Assembly (NCBI GenBank): GCA_028564925.1
Contig: CM053029.1
Location: 578,243,193-578,307,192 of the forward strand
DNA: 64,000 nt
Origin: Lithobates sylvaticus
Taxonomy: Eukaryota; Chordata; Amphibia; Anura; Ranidae
Direction of reading: 5' to 3'
In this document: piece by piece, positions 44,900-56,099 of the stretch
How the letters are laid out: the number at the start of each line of letters is the position of its first letter
Numbering within the stretch: position 1 is the stretch's first letter
Made by a program: the position numbers and the translations under genes
The notes under the pieces: generated by a model
The model's database searches: none
The model's input: the letters and a program-made list of their open reading frames with translations, nothing else
What the model was told of the DNA's origin: nothing

Positions 44900-45413
44900 A
44901 ATAAAAGAGATTGGCTGGGGTAGAGTGTGATGTCATTCACTTGCTTCTCCGCCTCAGCCAATAAGAGGAGGCTTTGTATTCATTCATAGAATATAGTTTC
45001 CTGTGAAGAGCAGCAGGAAGCTCCCATCCCACTGCCACAACACAGCGCTGGATACTTTATATAGTATAGCAGCTGACTTATAATAAACAGCCACTCACCT
45101 GTCCCATGGTCCAGCGGTGTACTCAACGCAGCCGTGTTCTCCCTCGGCAATGCCGGCATCTCTACTATAGGAACCCGTCTGTGACAGCTTGCGGCTTCAC
45201 AGCCAGGTGCCCACTGTCTGTGACTGGCCCCAAAGTCTTCTAGGACCTGTCATATGTCGCAGAAGACTTCGGGAGGGAGAGCTTTTGCTTCCGACCGAAA
45301 AGAAAGTGGGAGCAGGTACCTGCCCCCCCCCTCCCCAAAAGCTCAGTTTTACAAAAAGGAGACAGGGAGGAGGCCTTAAAGCAGAAGGTCCACTTTTGGG
45401 TGGAACTCAGCTT
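44900..45413. mobile_element. TTAA MITE, right part
   Basis: The end at 45379-45413 (TTAAAGCAGAAGGTCCACTT, then GGTGGAACTCAGCTTTAA) is an inverted relative of the left end of 47218-47677. Left boundary uncertain; no genes. Confidence 0.5.
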
Positions 45414-45455
45414 TAAGGAGGGCCAGAACTGTGGATTTTTGTTTGAAGGTTGTTG

Positions 45456-45843
45456 GCTCAAACTTGTCTTGCACACACACAGTCACACAAATGTTGGCCA
45501 ACAATTACGAAAGTAGTGACATACAAGACGTACGGCGAGCCGATAAAAAGGAAGTTCAATAGTAATGCGCTACCCTTTGGGCTCCGTTCTACTAATGTTG
45601 TGTTTAGTGAGCATTGATTCCAAGCATGCATGGACTTTTTATGCGACGGACTTGTGTACACAGGATCGTAAAGTCCGACAACATAATTTGTTGGCGGAAA
45701 ATTTGAGAACCTGCTAGCCAACATTTGTTGGCGGAAAGTCCGAGAACAAATGTTTGATGGAGCGTACACACGCTTGGACTTTCCGCCAACAAGCTCACAT
45801 CCAACATTTGTTGTCGAAAAATCCGATGGTGTGTACGGGGCAT
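45456..45843. mobile_element. ACACACG MITE, left end truncated
   Basis: Right end GATGGTGTGTACGGGGCAT at 45843; internal inverted motifs TTGGCGGAAA and GTCACACAAATGTTGG. Diverged relative of subfamily 2; the outermost left bases are missing. Confidence 0.75.
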
Positions 45844-45992
45844 AAGTCCCAAAATCTGGCAATGTATCCCCTCCCCCTGGTTTGATCAGTCAATTTTCAC
45901 TCTCATGTGAAAAAATTTACTAAACAAATATTACAAACTATCTTCATCTTGAGAAAGCAATACTGCCTTATAAACAACGTTGCTTTATGGAT

Positions 45993-46331
45993 TTAAAGGG
46001 GTTGTAAAGGTTTTTTTAAAAAAAAAATAGGTTCCTTTAAGCTAGTGCATTGTTGGTTCACTTACCTTTTCCTTCGATTTCCCTTCTAAACGTTTTTTTT
46101 CTTTGTCTGAATTTTTCACTTCCTGTTTCTCCTCAGTAAACTTCACACCATCATCCGAGCGGTGTTTAGTCAGCCAGAGGGAGGAACAGGAAGTGAGAAA
46201 TTCAGACAAAGAAAACAAAGAAAAAAAACATTTAGAAGGGAAATCGAAGGAAAAGGTAAGTGAGCCAACAATGTACTAGCTTAAAGGAACCTATTTAGAA
46301 AATAAAAAACAAACCTTTACAACCCCTTTAA
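45993..46331. mobile_element. Near-perfect palindromic TTAA MITE
   Basis: TTAA at 45993-45996 and 46328-46331; ends AGGGGTTGTAAAGGTTT and AAACCTTTACAACCCCT. The two halves mirror each other over nearly the entire 339 bp (for example AGTGCATTGTTGGTTCACTT against AAGTGAGCCAACAATGTACT), with a central spacer near 46130-46190. Confidence 0.93.
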
Positions 46332-46871
46332 TATCTTGAACAATTATACCACAAACGTAAAATATGTCCTTGAAATAAAATAAGTGATTTGGAACAATGA
46401 TGAAAACACTTTTCCACCAGTACAACGTTCCTTAAGAGAAACCAGATGAACGAGCCTGTGCCATGTAGAGAGCATAAGTGATGAAAGTTATTTAGCAGTC
46501 CATTCTGGAGCATTAAGAGAAGCCAGTTAATTTCCTTGCATTTCTTATGCAGAGGAGTCTTGATGGGTGATAGTTTGTAATATAACTTTCACACTTTCTT
46601 GATGAAATATTAGTTCAGTAAAAAACATGACGGCATGACATGAGAGTTCAGCGAGGTCACACATGTGGATTATGGCTCATTGTGATCTTACCTCCAGCTT
46701 TAATCTATCCCATATTAAGAGACTGGTGTAGCCAGGATATTGGCAACAGGAAGGTGTTCAGGAAAAGTTCACAAACTCATAGGTTGGAACGGCTAGTAGG
46801 AAGTTGCTATAGCTGTTCTTCCAAATTTTTTCATTTATTCATAGTTCAGAAAATATATGAATGTGGATCTA
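46332..46871. other. No gene or repeat recognised
   Basis: No domain-bearing frame and no repeat ends seen. Confidence 0.4.
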
Positions 46872-47206
46872 TTAAAGTGGTTGTAAACCCACTTTGAAAA
46901 AAAAAAAAAAAAACTAACACCTGCAAGACAAAGGCATAATAAGCTAGTATACATAGCATACTAGCTTATTATGTAATACTCACCTGAGATCGAAGGCCTC
47001 GCTGCGGTGCCCTTACACAGCACCGGCCGGCAACATCACTCCCGGGGGTTACTTCCGGGTATCGCGGCTCCGGCGCTGTGATTGGCCGGAGCCACGATGA
47101 GGTCACTCCCGCGCATGCAGGCGGTAACGGCACACTCACTGAAGCAACGGCACATACGTGCCGTTGCTTCAGTTTGTGTTAGTAAGCATGTGCCGATGAC
47201 ATCGGC

Positions 47207-48305
47207 CAGGGCCGTCTTTAAAGCGGGATTCCACCCTAAAGTGGAACTCCCACTTTTCGGAACCCTCCCCCCCTCCGGTGTCACATTTGGCACCTTTCAG
47301 GGGGGAGGGGGTGCAGATACCTGTCTAAGACAGGTATCTGCACCCACTTTCGGGCATAAACTCCCACGGGAGTTTACGCCACTTCCTGTCCTGGCGCGCT
47401 GTCTGCCGGGACACACACGTGTCCCGGCAGACAGCGCTGACGATTCTAATTGCGCTGCGTGACTCGCGCATGCGCAGTAGGGAAGTTAGGTCACTTCCTG
47501 ATTCCCTCACTGAGAATGGCGCCGGCAGCAGCAGAGACCCGTTCGATTGATCGGCCTCTGCTGCCCACATCGCTGGAACCAGGGACAGGTAAGTGTCCAT
47601 TTATTAAAAGTCAGCAGCTGCAGTATTTGTAGCTGCTGGCTTTTCATTTTTTTTTTCCCAGTACCGTCCCGCTTTAAAGCATGTCATGTCATTGTTGTGG
47701 GGCCCAAAGCAGCTGCCTCATACTTGCCAATTATTCCAGTTTAAATTCCCTTTTCCTTTGAAGTTTTAGTCCTGTGCTGCATCCCAATATCTCAGTGTGA
47801 AGTGCTGCTACTAATGCTGCCCAGCTCTGCCTTATTGTTGTGTACAGATGACTCACCTGCAGACCCTGTGTTTACATGTAAATAACCAGCATTCATATGT
47901 AAATAGCTGCAGCCGGCAGCATTGATATTTAATTAAAGGCCGCATTCATATGTATATCATGCCCCTCTGCAGATGATGTGCTGTAACCTCTAGCAACCAA
48001 TCAGTGAGCAGTAACACTGTACAGTAATCTCTAGCAACCAATTAATAAGCAGAAATAATTTGCTGTAACCGCTAGCAACTAATCAGTGAGCCGTAATGTG
48101 TGCTGTAACCTCTAGCAACCAGTCAGTAAGCAGTAATGCTATGCTGTAACCGCTGGCAACCAATCGCAATTGCTGCCTGTTCTGATACAGTAAACTGATT
48201 TAAGTCTAGCTGCTATTTATTGTATGTTTCAGAGCAGGTGGAGAGTAAAATTGCATGGGGGGGCCCAAGAAAATTTTTGTCCAATCAATATTAAAGAAGG
48301 CCCTG
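47207..48305. mobile_element. hAT MITE hosting a TTAA MITE
   Basis: Ends CAGGGCCGTCTTTAA and, at the far side, the complement of CAGGGCCTTCTTTAA. Octamers ACATCGGC (47199-47206) and ACGTTGGC (48306-48313) match at six of eight positions. The interior has repeated TCTAGCAACCAATCAGTGAG-like units at 47990-48170. A TTAA MITE has inserted at the TTTAA of the left end. Confidence 0.8.
47218..47677. mobile_element. TTAA MITE built of serial hairpins
   Basis: TTAA at 47218-47221 and 47674-47677; ends AGCGGGA and TCCCGCT. Perfect internal hairpins include GGGTGCAGATACCTGTC with its complement (47309-47345) and GCGCTGTCTGCCGGGACAC with its complement (about 47396-47437). It is the third level of nesting in this block. 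Confidence 0.88.
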
Positions 48306-48461
48306 ACGTTGGCACATGCAATTACAGGGGATATCTCCTAAACCGTGCAGGTTTAGGAGATATCCTGGGTAGCTACAGATAAGCTTTATTATAGGCTTAC
48401 CTGTAGCTCAAAGGGGTCTGTAAGGGTTTACAACCACTTGAACACCACATAAACTTTAGTA

Positions 48462-49441
48462 TTAACCACTTCAATACTGGGCACTTTCACCCTCTTCCCG
48501 CCCAAGCCAATTTTCAGGTTTCAGCACTGTCACATTTTGAATGACAATTGCGCGGTCATGCTACACTGTACCCAAACAAAAATGTTATAATTTTTTTCCC
48601 ACGAATAGAGCTTTCTTTTTGTGGTATTTGATCCCCACTTTTATTTTTTTTTATTTTTTTAGCTAAACAAATTTTGAAAAAAAAAATGTTTCTTTGTTTC
48701 TGTTACAAAATTTTGTAAATAAGTAAATTTTCTCCTTCACTGATGAGGCTGCACTTACTGGCACTGATGGGCACTGATGAGGTGGCACTAATATGCATCA
48801 CTGATGGGCACTGATAGACGGCACTGATATGCATCACTGATGGGCACTGATAGGCGCACTGATGGACACTTATAAGTGGCACTTATAGGCAGCACTGGTC
48901 ACTGATAGGCAGCACTGATTGGCACTGATAGATGGCACTGATAGGCAGCGCTTATTAGAAGGCACTGACAGGCATTACTGATTGGCATCTCTAACGGGCA
49001 CTGATTGGCATCCTTGATGGGCACTGATTGACATCCCTGGTGGGCATGGGTTGGCATCCCTGGTGGGCTTTAGTGGGCATTCCTGGTAGGCTCTAATGGG
49101 CATCCTTGATGGGTCTGCAATTATAATCAATGCACTGATTATAAGCGCAGACCCCCCCTGTCAGGAGAGCCGCTGATCGTCTCTCCTCTACCTGCGCCTT
49201 GCCAGTGCGAAAAGAGGAAAAGCCGACAAACTGCACTCCCTGGTGACAATATGACCAGCTGTGATTGGACACAGCTTATCACATGGTAAAGAGCCTACAT
49301 CATAGGCTCTTTACCAAGATCGGAGATGCAGTGTGTCACGCCCGAGCGGCTTACCCTGCTAGACGCCATATGATGCCCAGTCAGGATAATACAACCACCC
49401 TGCAGCCATCATTCTGCATGTGGCGGGCGGGAAATGGGTAA
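48462..49441 (+). mobile_element. TTAA transposon with GATGGGCACTGAT repeats
   Basis: Left end TTAACCACTTCAATACTGGG at 48462; right end GCGGGAAATGGGTAA near 49441 with a decayed TTAA. From 48740 to 49100 it carries imperfect tandem GGCACTGAT(A/G)GGCA units. Inverted relative of the right half of 37241-39123. Non-coding. Confidence 0.8.
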
Positions 49442-50006
49442 ACTAAACAAGAGTTATTGTGCTGAAGAGTTATATTGTTTTATATATTAACATTTTTAAA
49501 GAGACAAATATATTGTTAGGTCTCCAAAATGAATATTCGTGAATGTGACATTTACTGTAACAGAGTGTGCTCACTGTGCTTATGAGTGATCTGTTTGCCA
49601 ATTTAGAAATTTGCTAGCATCCAGCACAGACTCTGGAGAAGCTCTTAAAATACTTTTAAAAAGTGCACCCTGAAAAGAGAGCAGCTAATACTCACTTGTC
49701 CCACCACCCAATTCCGCCATGTTATGGTGCCCTGTAGTGAGGGTTGGCTGTTTTTGGGGTTGGCAGAAGGACAGGTGAACGTGTAAATAAATGTTACCAA
49801 ATGTGTTCCAGCTCTCAGTAGGGTTCTGTGTCGGAATTAAGTGACTTAAAACCCAACTCTGGGAAACATAAAAGTTATCCCTTGCAGTGGGGGGCTTCAA
49901 GGTTTAACTGATCGGATTAGTCTAGAGCAGTGTGTCAATCAAGGCACCCTTTAAAATGATGGACAATCCCAAAGCGCCCCATTCTAAAATGTAAAAAACA
50001 ATTCTA
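49442..50006. other. No gene or repeat recognised
   Basis: Short frames only; no recognisable domain or repeat end. Confidence 0.4.
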
Positions 50007-50434
50007 ATGCCGCGTACACACGATCGGAATTCTCGTCGGAAAAAACTTGACGGTTTTTCTGACGAAATTCCGACGGAATTCCGCTCAAGCTGTGTTGCCT
50101 ACACACGATCACACCGAATTCCGACGGTCAATAACACAGCGGCATAAAACACGTTCGACAGCACTATAAAAGGGAAGTTTAATGCTTCCGAGCATGCGTC
50201 GAATTGTTTCCAAGCATGCATCGGAATTTTGCGTGTCGGAATTGCATGCACACGATCGGAAAAATCCGATAGAAAGGTTTTCCGTCTGAAAAATTGAGAA
50301 CAGGTTCTCAATCCAAAGTCCGTCGGAAATTCTGACAGAAAAAGACCGTTGGGCATACACACGGTCGGAAAATCCAATGAAAATCTCCCATCGGACTGTT
50401 TTCATCGGAAATTCCGACCGTGTGTATGCCGCAT
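50007..50434. mobile_element. MITE with ATGCCGCGTACACACG ends (subfamily 2)
   Basis: TA precedes the left end at 50005-50006. Ends ATGCCGCGTACACACGATCG and CCGACCGTGTGTATGCCGCAT. Interior matches 55417-55841 closely in the same orientation, including AAGGGAAGTTTAATGCTTC. Confidence 0.88.
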
Positions 50435-50695
50435 AATAGTTTTATATAATGCGGCAGCATCGACACACGTAGGACACCCAATATTAGAGGTGATTTATTC
50501 TTCTAAAGCAAATACACTTTTGCACACAAGTACCAAGTAGTATTCCAGTGTTGCTCCTCTCCCCCAGTTTCTCTCCATCACTCAGCTAATGCGACCCCAG
50601 TTTTGACGGAGAAGGGCAGGGGAGGGGCAAACAAGGATGCTGTGCAGGTGATCAACACCCCTCTTATCAACACTGATGACATCACTAGTTGTTAC

Positions 50696-50815
50696 ATATC
50701 TCCCAACTTTCTGAGATGGGAATGAGGGACACCTATTAGCAAAAGTATGCAGGTATAGGACACACCCCTATCATGCCCCCTAAAGGAGAACTGTACAAAA
50801 GAAATTGATTCAAGG
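50696..50815 (+). mobile_element. Fragment of the CTCCCAACTTTTTGAG MITE
   Basis: Left end of the family (ATCTCCCAACTTTCTGAGAT, GGGACACCTATTAGCAAAAG) truncated after the GTACAAAAG block. Confidence 0.8.
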
Positions 50816-51125
50816 TGAGTAAAAAATTCTGGACAGCCGCACTCCAAATGAAAATTCTTGTGCCTTTATTAGAACATCAGGATCACACTGTACATGTGTA
50901 CATGTCACAGCAAAGTAATACAGAACCAAAAACAGCTGACACACGTTTCACACTAAACGTAGTGCTTACTCATAGCTAACGATCACTAAAAATCCTAACA
51001 AATATATACTATTTGTGATAAAACATGTGACTGAATGGTTGATTAATTAATTGATTGGCTAACTCACTGGCTGAAAAAAATCAGTCCTGCCAGATGACAC
51101 CAATCTTGTGAGGTCTCAGTACATG
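50816..51125 (-). mobile_element. Penelope-like 3' region (inferred)
   Basis: Minus-strand non-coding stretch with a hammerhead-like motif (50940-50976), followed on that strand by an AATAAAGGCACAAGAATTTT polyadenylation-like segment near 50870. Layout like the other hammerhead-bearing ends. Confidence 0.4.
50940..50976 (-). ncRNA. Hammerhead-ribozyme-like relic
   Basis: On the minus strand CTATGAGTAAG, a well-paired stem CACTA-CGTT-TAGTG, then TGAAACGTGTGTC. It lacks one core base compared with CUGANGA but keeps GAAAC and a UC at the expected cleavage position. Confidence 0.4.
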
Positions 51126-51690
51126 TTACATAGTTAGCTAGGCCGAAAAAAGACACAAGTCCATCCAGTTCAACCATAAAAAAAAGAAATAATAAATAAA
51201 AATAAAAAATATCGTACAATCCAATATACACCATTCTATACCCACAGTTGATCCAGAGGAAGGCAAAAAAAAAATTAGCATGCTCCAATCTGCTACAGCA
51301 GGGGAAAATAAATCACTTCCTGATCCCCCTCGAGGCAATCGGATTTTCCCCGGATCAACTTTTCCTATAAATCTTAGTACCCAGTTATATTATGTTCATT
51401 TAGGAAAGTATCCAGGCCTTTCTTAAAGCAATCTACTGAGCTGGCCAGAACCACCTCTGGAGGGAGTCTATTCCACATTTTCAGAGCTCTTACTGTGAAG
51501 AAACCTTTCCGTATTTGGAGATGAAATCTCTTTTCCTCTAGACGTAAAGAGTGCCCCCTTGTCCTCTGTGTTGACCGTAAAGTGAATAACTCAACACCAT
51601 GTTGCAGAACCATCAATCCCAAACTAAACCAAATTGTGATCATACAATATGTAAGCACAAAGATATAGTATATGTGCACAAATAATTAGT
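51126..51690 (-). mobile_element. CR1-type LINE, 3' end
   Basis: The C-terminal ORF2 frame (51679-51374, minus) is followed by a 3' UTR ending ACTATGTAACATGTA near 51126. A piece of this UTR (GTTGATCCAGAGGAAGGC) also appears at 13829-13846. Confidence 0.8.
51374..51679 (-). pseudogene. CR1-type ORF2 C-terminal fragment
   Basis: The frame contains TRGHSLRLEEKRFHLQIRKG, FFTVRALKMWNRLPPEVVLA and VDCFKKGLDTFL, the conserved tail of CR1-like reverse-transcriptase proteins. The upstream part is missing, so this is a 5'-truncated copy. Confidence 0.8.
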
Positions 51691-51699
51691 GAAAAGAGA

Positions 51700-52704
51700 G
51701 TAAATGAATGAATAATAAAATCGTGTATAATACTACATATACGTAGTATACATGCTGGCCCTTCACATGCTGAGTGCTGGCAGTTCTTTTGCACCTGCTA
51801 CCTGCCAGTTGCCTGTCAAGCACCTGCCACCTTCTGATTGTCCAACCCAGGGTCTACTGTCTCTGCTGCCATCTGCTGTTCCAGCGATCTGACCCGTCTC
51901 TGGCGACGCACATGCTAATGGACATCCATCTTACAGGCACTCATACCTCACCGCGTTCTCGCGGCCACTGTTGCAACATCAGTGATCTCAAAGCCTGGGC
52001 TGCACAAGAGGCCTCCCTCGGCAGGCTCTGCCACAAGGTAGGTGACAGCACATATGCTAGGCACACATGAAACCCTTTTAATACGCTCAGGATTCCATTT
52101 AAGTAGCAGGTCTGGATGAAATATTAAGGTCTTCGGAATAAACTTGACTCAATGATGGCAAGATGAGATGCCCTCAAAAATAATTTTCTAGAATTTCCAT
52201 ACCGACGCTCAAATCCAATTCTACTGGTCTATGGCCAGCTGAAGTGAGTTGGACAGCTTAATTCATGTACCCTTATAAGGTCAAGTGGAGAAGACCAATA
52301 AAGGGGAACACTTGAGCCCCACCTACATCCACTTGTTTTACCAGTATTCTTTACACTAGGCTCAGGAAAGTACAACCCAAGGCAGATGGGGCTCAGATGG
52401 CCTTCAAATGGCTGTCTGCACCTATGCTTAGTGAGTTTAAACCACCACAGGTTGAAAATACAGTATACAAAGATATATATTTGTCTCTTTCAGTGCCACA
52501 AACCAAAAGTTTTATGCTGTGGTGATTGCACTGACATAAGAAAATCATGTGAAGGTATCCAAAGCCTTTTGGATTTGCTGAATGTGTAAAACTGAAATAC
52601 AAAAGGCAACAACGTTTTAAGGCAACCCACCTGGAGAGCTGTCCTATTATTGTTTTCTACTATAGGTTCATTTTAACAGTTCAGCTGCTAAACAACATTA
52701 GATT
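51700..52704. other. Unassigned, no gene seen
   Basis: Mixed sequence without recognised repeat ends. Frames at 51774-52070 and 52386-52602 lack known motifs. Confidence 0.4.
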
Positions 52705-53046
52705 CATAGGCGTGGGCAGGAGATGTTCCAGGTGTGCCTGGGCTCACCCTAATCACCCCGCGCAGCGCAGATTCCCCCTGCTGATATTTCACCAAAGCCC
52801 CCCAACGGGGCTCCTAAAAAACTGTAAAAATGAATATGAAAATAAAATAATAAAAAACTACAGACACCAACCTCTGCCCTACTGACACGTCAACTGCCCT
52901 ACTAACACTGTCCATGTTTTAACACATTTTAAAATGTTTTTACATTTATTTATAAGAGTGTGTGTATATATTATACAGCACATACCCTCTCGCGTGTTTG
53001 AGCTTTGGGGTGCACATCCTAATGCAATAGGCTGCCCACACCTATG
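52705..53046. mobile_element. hAT MITE (CATAGGCGTGGGCAG ends)
   Basis: Terminal repeats CATAGGCGTGGGCAG and CTGCCCACACCTATG. Flanking octamers ATTAGATT (52697-52704) and ATTAGATA (53047-53054) match at seven of eight positions. Confidence 0.85.
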
Positions 53047-53069
53047 ATTAGATATGAATGCTTTGCTAT

Positions 53070-53511
53070 GGCCCCTTTCACATCTAAGCGTTTTTCAGGC
53101 GCTACAGCGCTAAAAATAGCACCTGTAATGCGCCTGAAAAAAGCGGGTCCTTAACTCCAGTGTGAAAGCTGGCGGGCTTTCACACTGGAGCGGTGCGCTA
53201 GTGGGACGGTAAAAAAAGTCCTGCTAGCAGCATCTTTGGAGCGGTGAAGGAGCGGTGTATTCCTATATACTCCTATATCGCTCCTACCCATTGAAATCAA
53301 TGGCACACCGTGGTAATACCGCGGCAATACCGCCGGCAAAGCACCGCTGCAGCGGCTCTTTGCGGGGGTTTTTAACCCTTTTTCGCCCGCTAGCAGGGGT
53401 TAAAACCACCCCGCTAGCGGCCGAATACTGTGGCTAAAACGACGTTAAAGCAGCGCTAAATATAGCAATGCTTTACCGCCGCCGCCCCACCGCCCCAGTG
53501 TGAAACCGGCC
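53070..53511. mobile_element. MITE with GGCCCCTTTCACA ends
   Basis: Longer relative of 8892-9092: GGCCCCTTTCACATCTAAGC at the left, CGCCCCAGTGTGAAACCGGCC at the right. It includes the GGCGCTACAGCGCT and GCTTTCACACTGGAGCGG blocks also seen in 10246-10380. Confidence 0.85.
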
Positions 53512-53880
53512 TAAATGTAATGGTGCTAAATATTCTTAGCAGTAGACAGCTGAAGAGCACTTTAAGAGGTGGTTGGTATGTACAGCCGAGCACAGGTAGT
53601 GCTAATGTAATTTTCTGCATGACACACTCCCCTGAAGACGGATTACATTGGCTCTTGCTGAGCTTTTGGAGGTACGAAGCACAACTAATACCCAAAAGCT
53701 CTATGAATTGCTTGGATGAGAGTAAGATTTTCTACAACAGAGAAAGATATGACTTTCAGCCAGCTTATATGCATATTATTATAAAGCGCCTCTGAGATCC
53801 ATAAATTTTAAAAGGATGAAGAATTTAAAACAAAAAAACTTCTTCTACCTGCACATTTTCAGTGTAATTATGTACAGTGC
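53512..53880. other. No gene or repeat recognised
   Basis: The 91-codon frame at 53520-53795 has no recognisable domain. Confidence 0.4.
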
Positions 53881-54007
53881 ATAGCTCCCAACTGTCCCTG
53901 ATTTGGAACAAAGTCCCTCTATCCCTCTTTCCTCCTCATTTGTCCCTCATTTGGTCTGATCTATATAGTTGTATATGAAATGCACATTTTAAACTTTCAA
54001 AACATTA

Positions 54008-54860
54008 GACATGTGCACAATAAAAAAAATTTGTTTATTTTCGTTTCGTTTTTTTCGTTTCCGTTGATTCGTAACGATTCGTATATTCGTAAGTCGTCGG
54101 TGTTCGTATTCGTAACGATTCGTAAGTCGTCGGTGTTCGTATTCGTAACGATTCATAAATTCGTAAGTCGTCGGTGTTCGTATTCGTAACGATTCGTATT
54201 TTCGTAAGAGTTATTTTTTCGTTGATTTGTATTTCCGTTTAATTTTCGTTTATTCGTTTATTCGAAATTCGGACGCATTTGTATTTATTCGTAGATTCGT
54301 AACATTCGTAGATTCGTAATCGGAGCATAATTCATAATGTTATGTAATGTGTATGCTATTATTACATTTTTAGAGACATGGAAAATTACGAATCGAAAAA
54401 AAAAGTTACGAATGTACGAATTTTTTCGTTCAATCCATTTGAAGCACGTTAAGCAGCGCCATTGTAAGAGACATGGAAAATTACAAATCGAAAAAAAAAG
54501 TTACGAATTTACGAATTTTTTCGTTCAATCCATTCGAGGCACGTTAAGCAGCACCATTGTAAGGGACATGGAAAATTACTAATTCAACAAAAAAAAAAAA
54601 GTTACGAATGTACGAATTTTTTCGTTCATTTTGATTTTCTTTGTTCCTGTTTTCGTTTTTCGGACTTTCCTCTTTCGTACATTCGTTGTTTCTAATTAGT
54701 TTTTTTTCGGATTTTCGTTGTTTTCGGATTCGTTTGATTCGAACGATTCGTTATTCGTTAAAATTTTTAGCGAATCGTTCGTTCATTCGTACGAAAACGA
54801 ATGAACGAAAATAACGAAAAAAACGAAAAACGAAAAAAAACTAAACGAATTGCACATGTC
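54008..54860. mobile_element. TA-flanked MITE rich in TTCG/CGAA
   Basis: TA at 54006-54007 and 54861-54862; ends GACATGTGCA and TGCACATGTC. The outer parts are strings of TTCGTAACGATTCGTA-like units, the centre holds three ~95-bp tandem copies of a block with GACATGGAAAATTAC and GCACGTTAAGCAGC (about 54370-54600). Confidence 0.88.
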
Positions 54861-55007
54861 TACAAAACATGTTTCCCAGTGCTAAACCTTTCATCCAATT
54901 TCTAACTGGTTGCATTTGTAAATTTCAAAAGGCAGTATAAAGGAACAGTAGTGGTGAATAAGAAATAACAGTAGTGGTAAACAAAGCACTTGTGGTTTTA
55001 AGTAATA

Positions 55008-55414
55008 GGCTCCATGTACACTGAAGCTCATAAACGGCTGTTTTTGGGAGTTTGGGTGTTTTAAACTCCCCTCTATGTTATCCTATGTCCATGTTTTTGG
55101 ATGTTTATCATCAGTGGAGTTTATGGGCTGTTTTCTGAAGGCCATAAAATCGCGTTCAGGAGTAATTTTTCTGACCACAAAAAAAGCCCATAAACGCTAA
55201 TAAACATCGATAAACGCCCAAAAACGTGTCTCACCTACGTTTTTTAACGTTTTTCATCCATTGAAAAAAAAAACTGTAGAAAACGCTAACACGGAAAAAC
55301 GTTAAAAAATGCTAATAAACACTACTGCAAAAACGTTAAAAAACATTGAAAGACTCATTGCAAAGCTACTGGCGTCTTTATAATGTTATTTTAATGTCCA
55401 GTATGCATAGAGCC
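55008..55414. mobile_element. TA-flanked MITE (GGCTCCATGTACACTG ends)
   Basis: TA at 55006-55007 and 55415-55416. Left GGCTCCATGTACACTGAAGC; right the complement of GGCTCTATGCATACTGGA. Interior rich in AAACGTTAAAAAACGCT-like motifs. Confidence 0.82.
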
Positions 55415-55416
55415 TA

Positions 55417-55841
55417 ATGCCGCGTACACACGGTCGGAATTCTCGTCGGAAAAAGCTCTGATGGTTTTCCCATCGGAATTCCGAATTTCGCTCAAACTGT
55501 CTTGCCTACACACGGTCACACCAAATTCTGACGGTCAATAACACCACGCCTTAGAAACACGTTCGACTGCACTATAAAAGGGAAGTTTAATGCTTCTGAG
55601 CATGCGTTGAATTGTTTCCGAGCATGCGTCGGAATTTTGCGTGTCGGAATTGCATACACACGATCGGAAAATCCGATAGAAAGGTTTTCCGTCGGAAAAA
55701 TTAAGAACAGGTTCTCAATCCAAAGTCCGTCGGAAATTACGACAGAAAAAGACCGATGGGCATACACACGGTCGGAAAATCAGATGAAAAGCTCCCATCG
55801 GACTGTTTCCATCGGAAATGCCGACCGTGTGTACGTGGCAT
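55417..55841. mobile_element. MITE with ATGCCGCGTACACACG ends (subfamily 2)
   Basis: TA at 55415-55416 (shared with the neighbouring MITE) and 55842-55843. Ends ATGCCGCGTACACACGGTCG and CCGACCGTGTGTACGTGGCAT. Confidence 0.9.
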
Positions 55842-56099
55842 TAATCTTTTGTATAATTCCCCTTTAAGGGGGCGTGGCAGGGGGTGTGTCCTATGTAGAC
55901 ATACTTTTGCTAATAGGTGTCCCTCATTCCCATCTCAAAAAGTTGGGAGGAATGACACTGTATGTATATTAAAGAGTCTGTAACCCTCAAGAAAAGCCTA
56001 ACTACCATTAATTATAGAGCTTACCATGACAAGGAGCCATGGTGATAAATTTCACATGCCAGTGTACCTGTTGGCAAAACCAGACATTGCAACTTGACC

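Larger units (their letters stand above)
46872..48441. mobile_element. TTAA MITE hosting a nested hAT element
   Basis: TTAA at 46872-46875 with AGTGGTTGTAAACCC; the far end GGGTTTACAACCACTTGA closes at 48441 with a decayed TTAA. It contains a 16-bp-stem hairpin (46936-46974) and GCAACGGCACATACGTGCCGTTGC-type inverted motifs. Sequence 47207-48305 is a later insertion. Confidence 0.85.
53881..55954 (-). mobile_element. CTCCCAAC-end MITE hosting three other MITEs
   Basis: Read inward, both ends of the host family are present: CATAGCTCCCAACTGTCC at 53881 and AGTTGGGAGGAATG at 55954. Host blocks lie at 53881-54007, 54861-55007 and 55842-55954; the rest is inserted. Orientation is opposite to 32795-33115. 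Confidence 0.88.
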
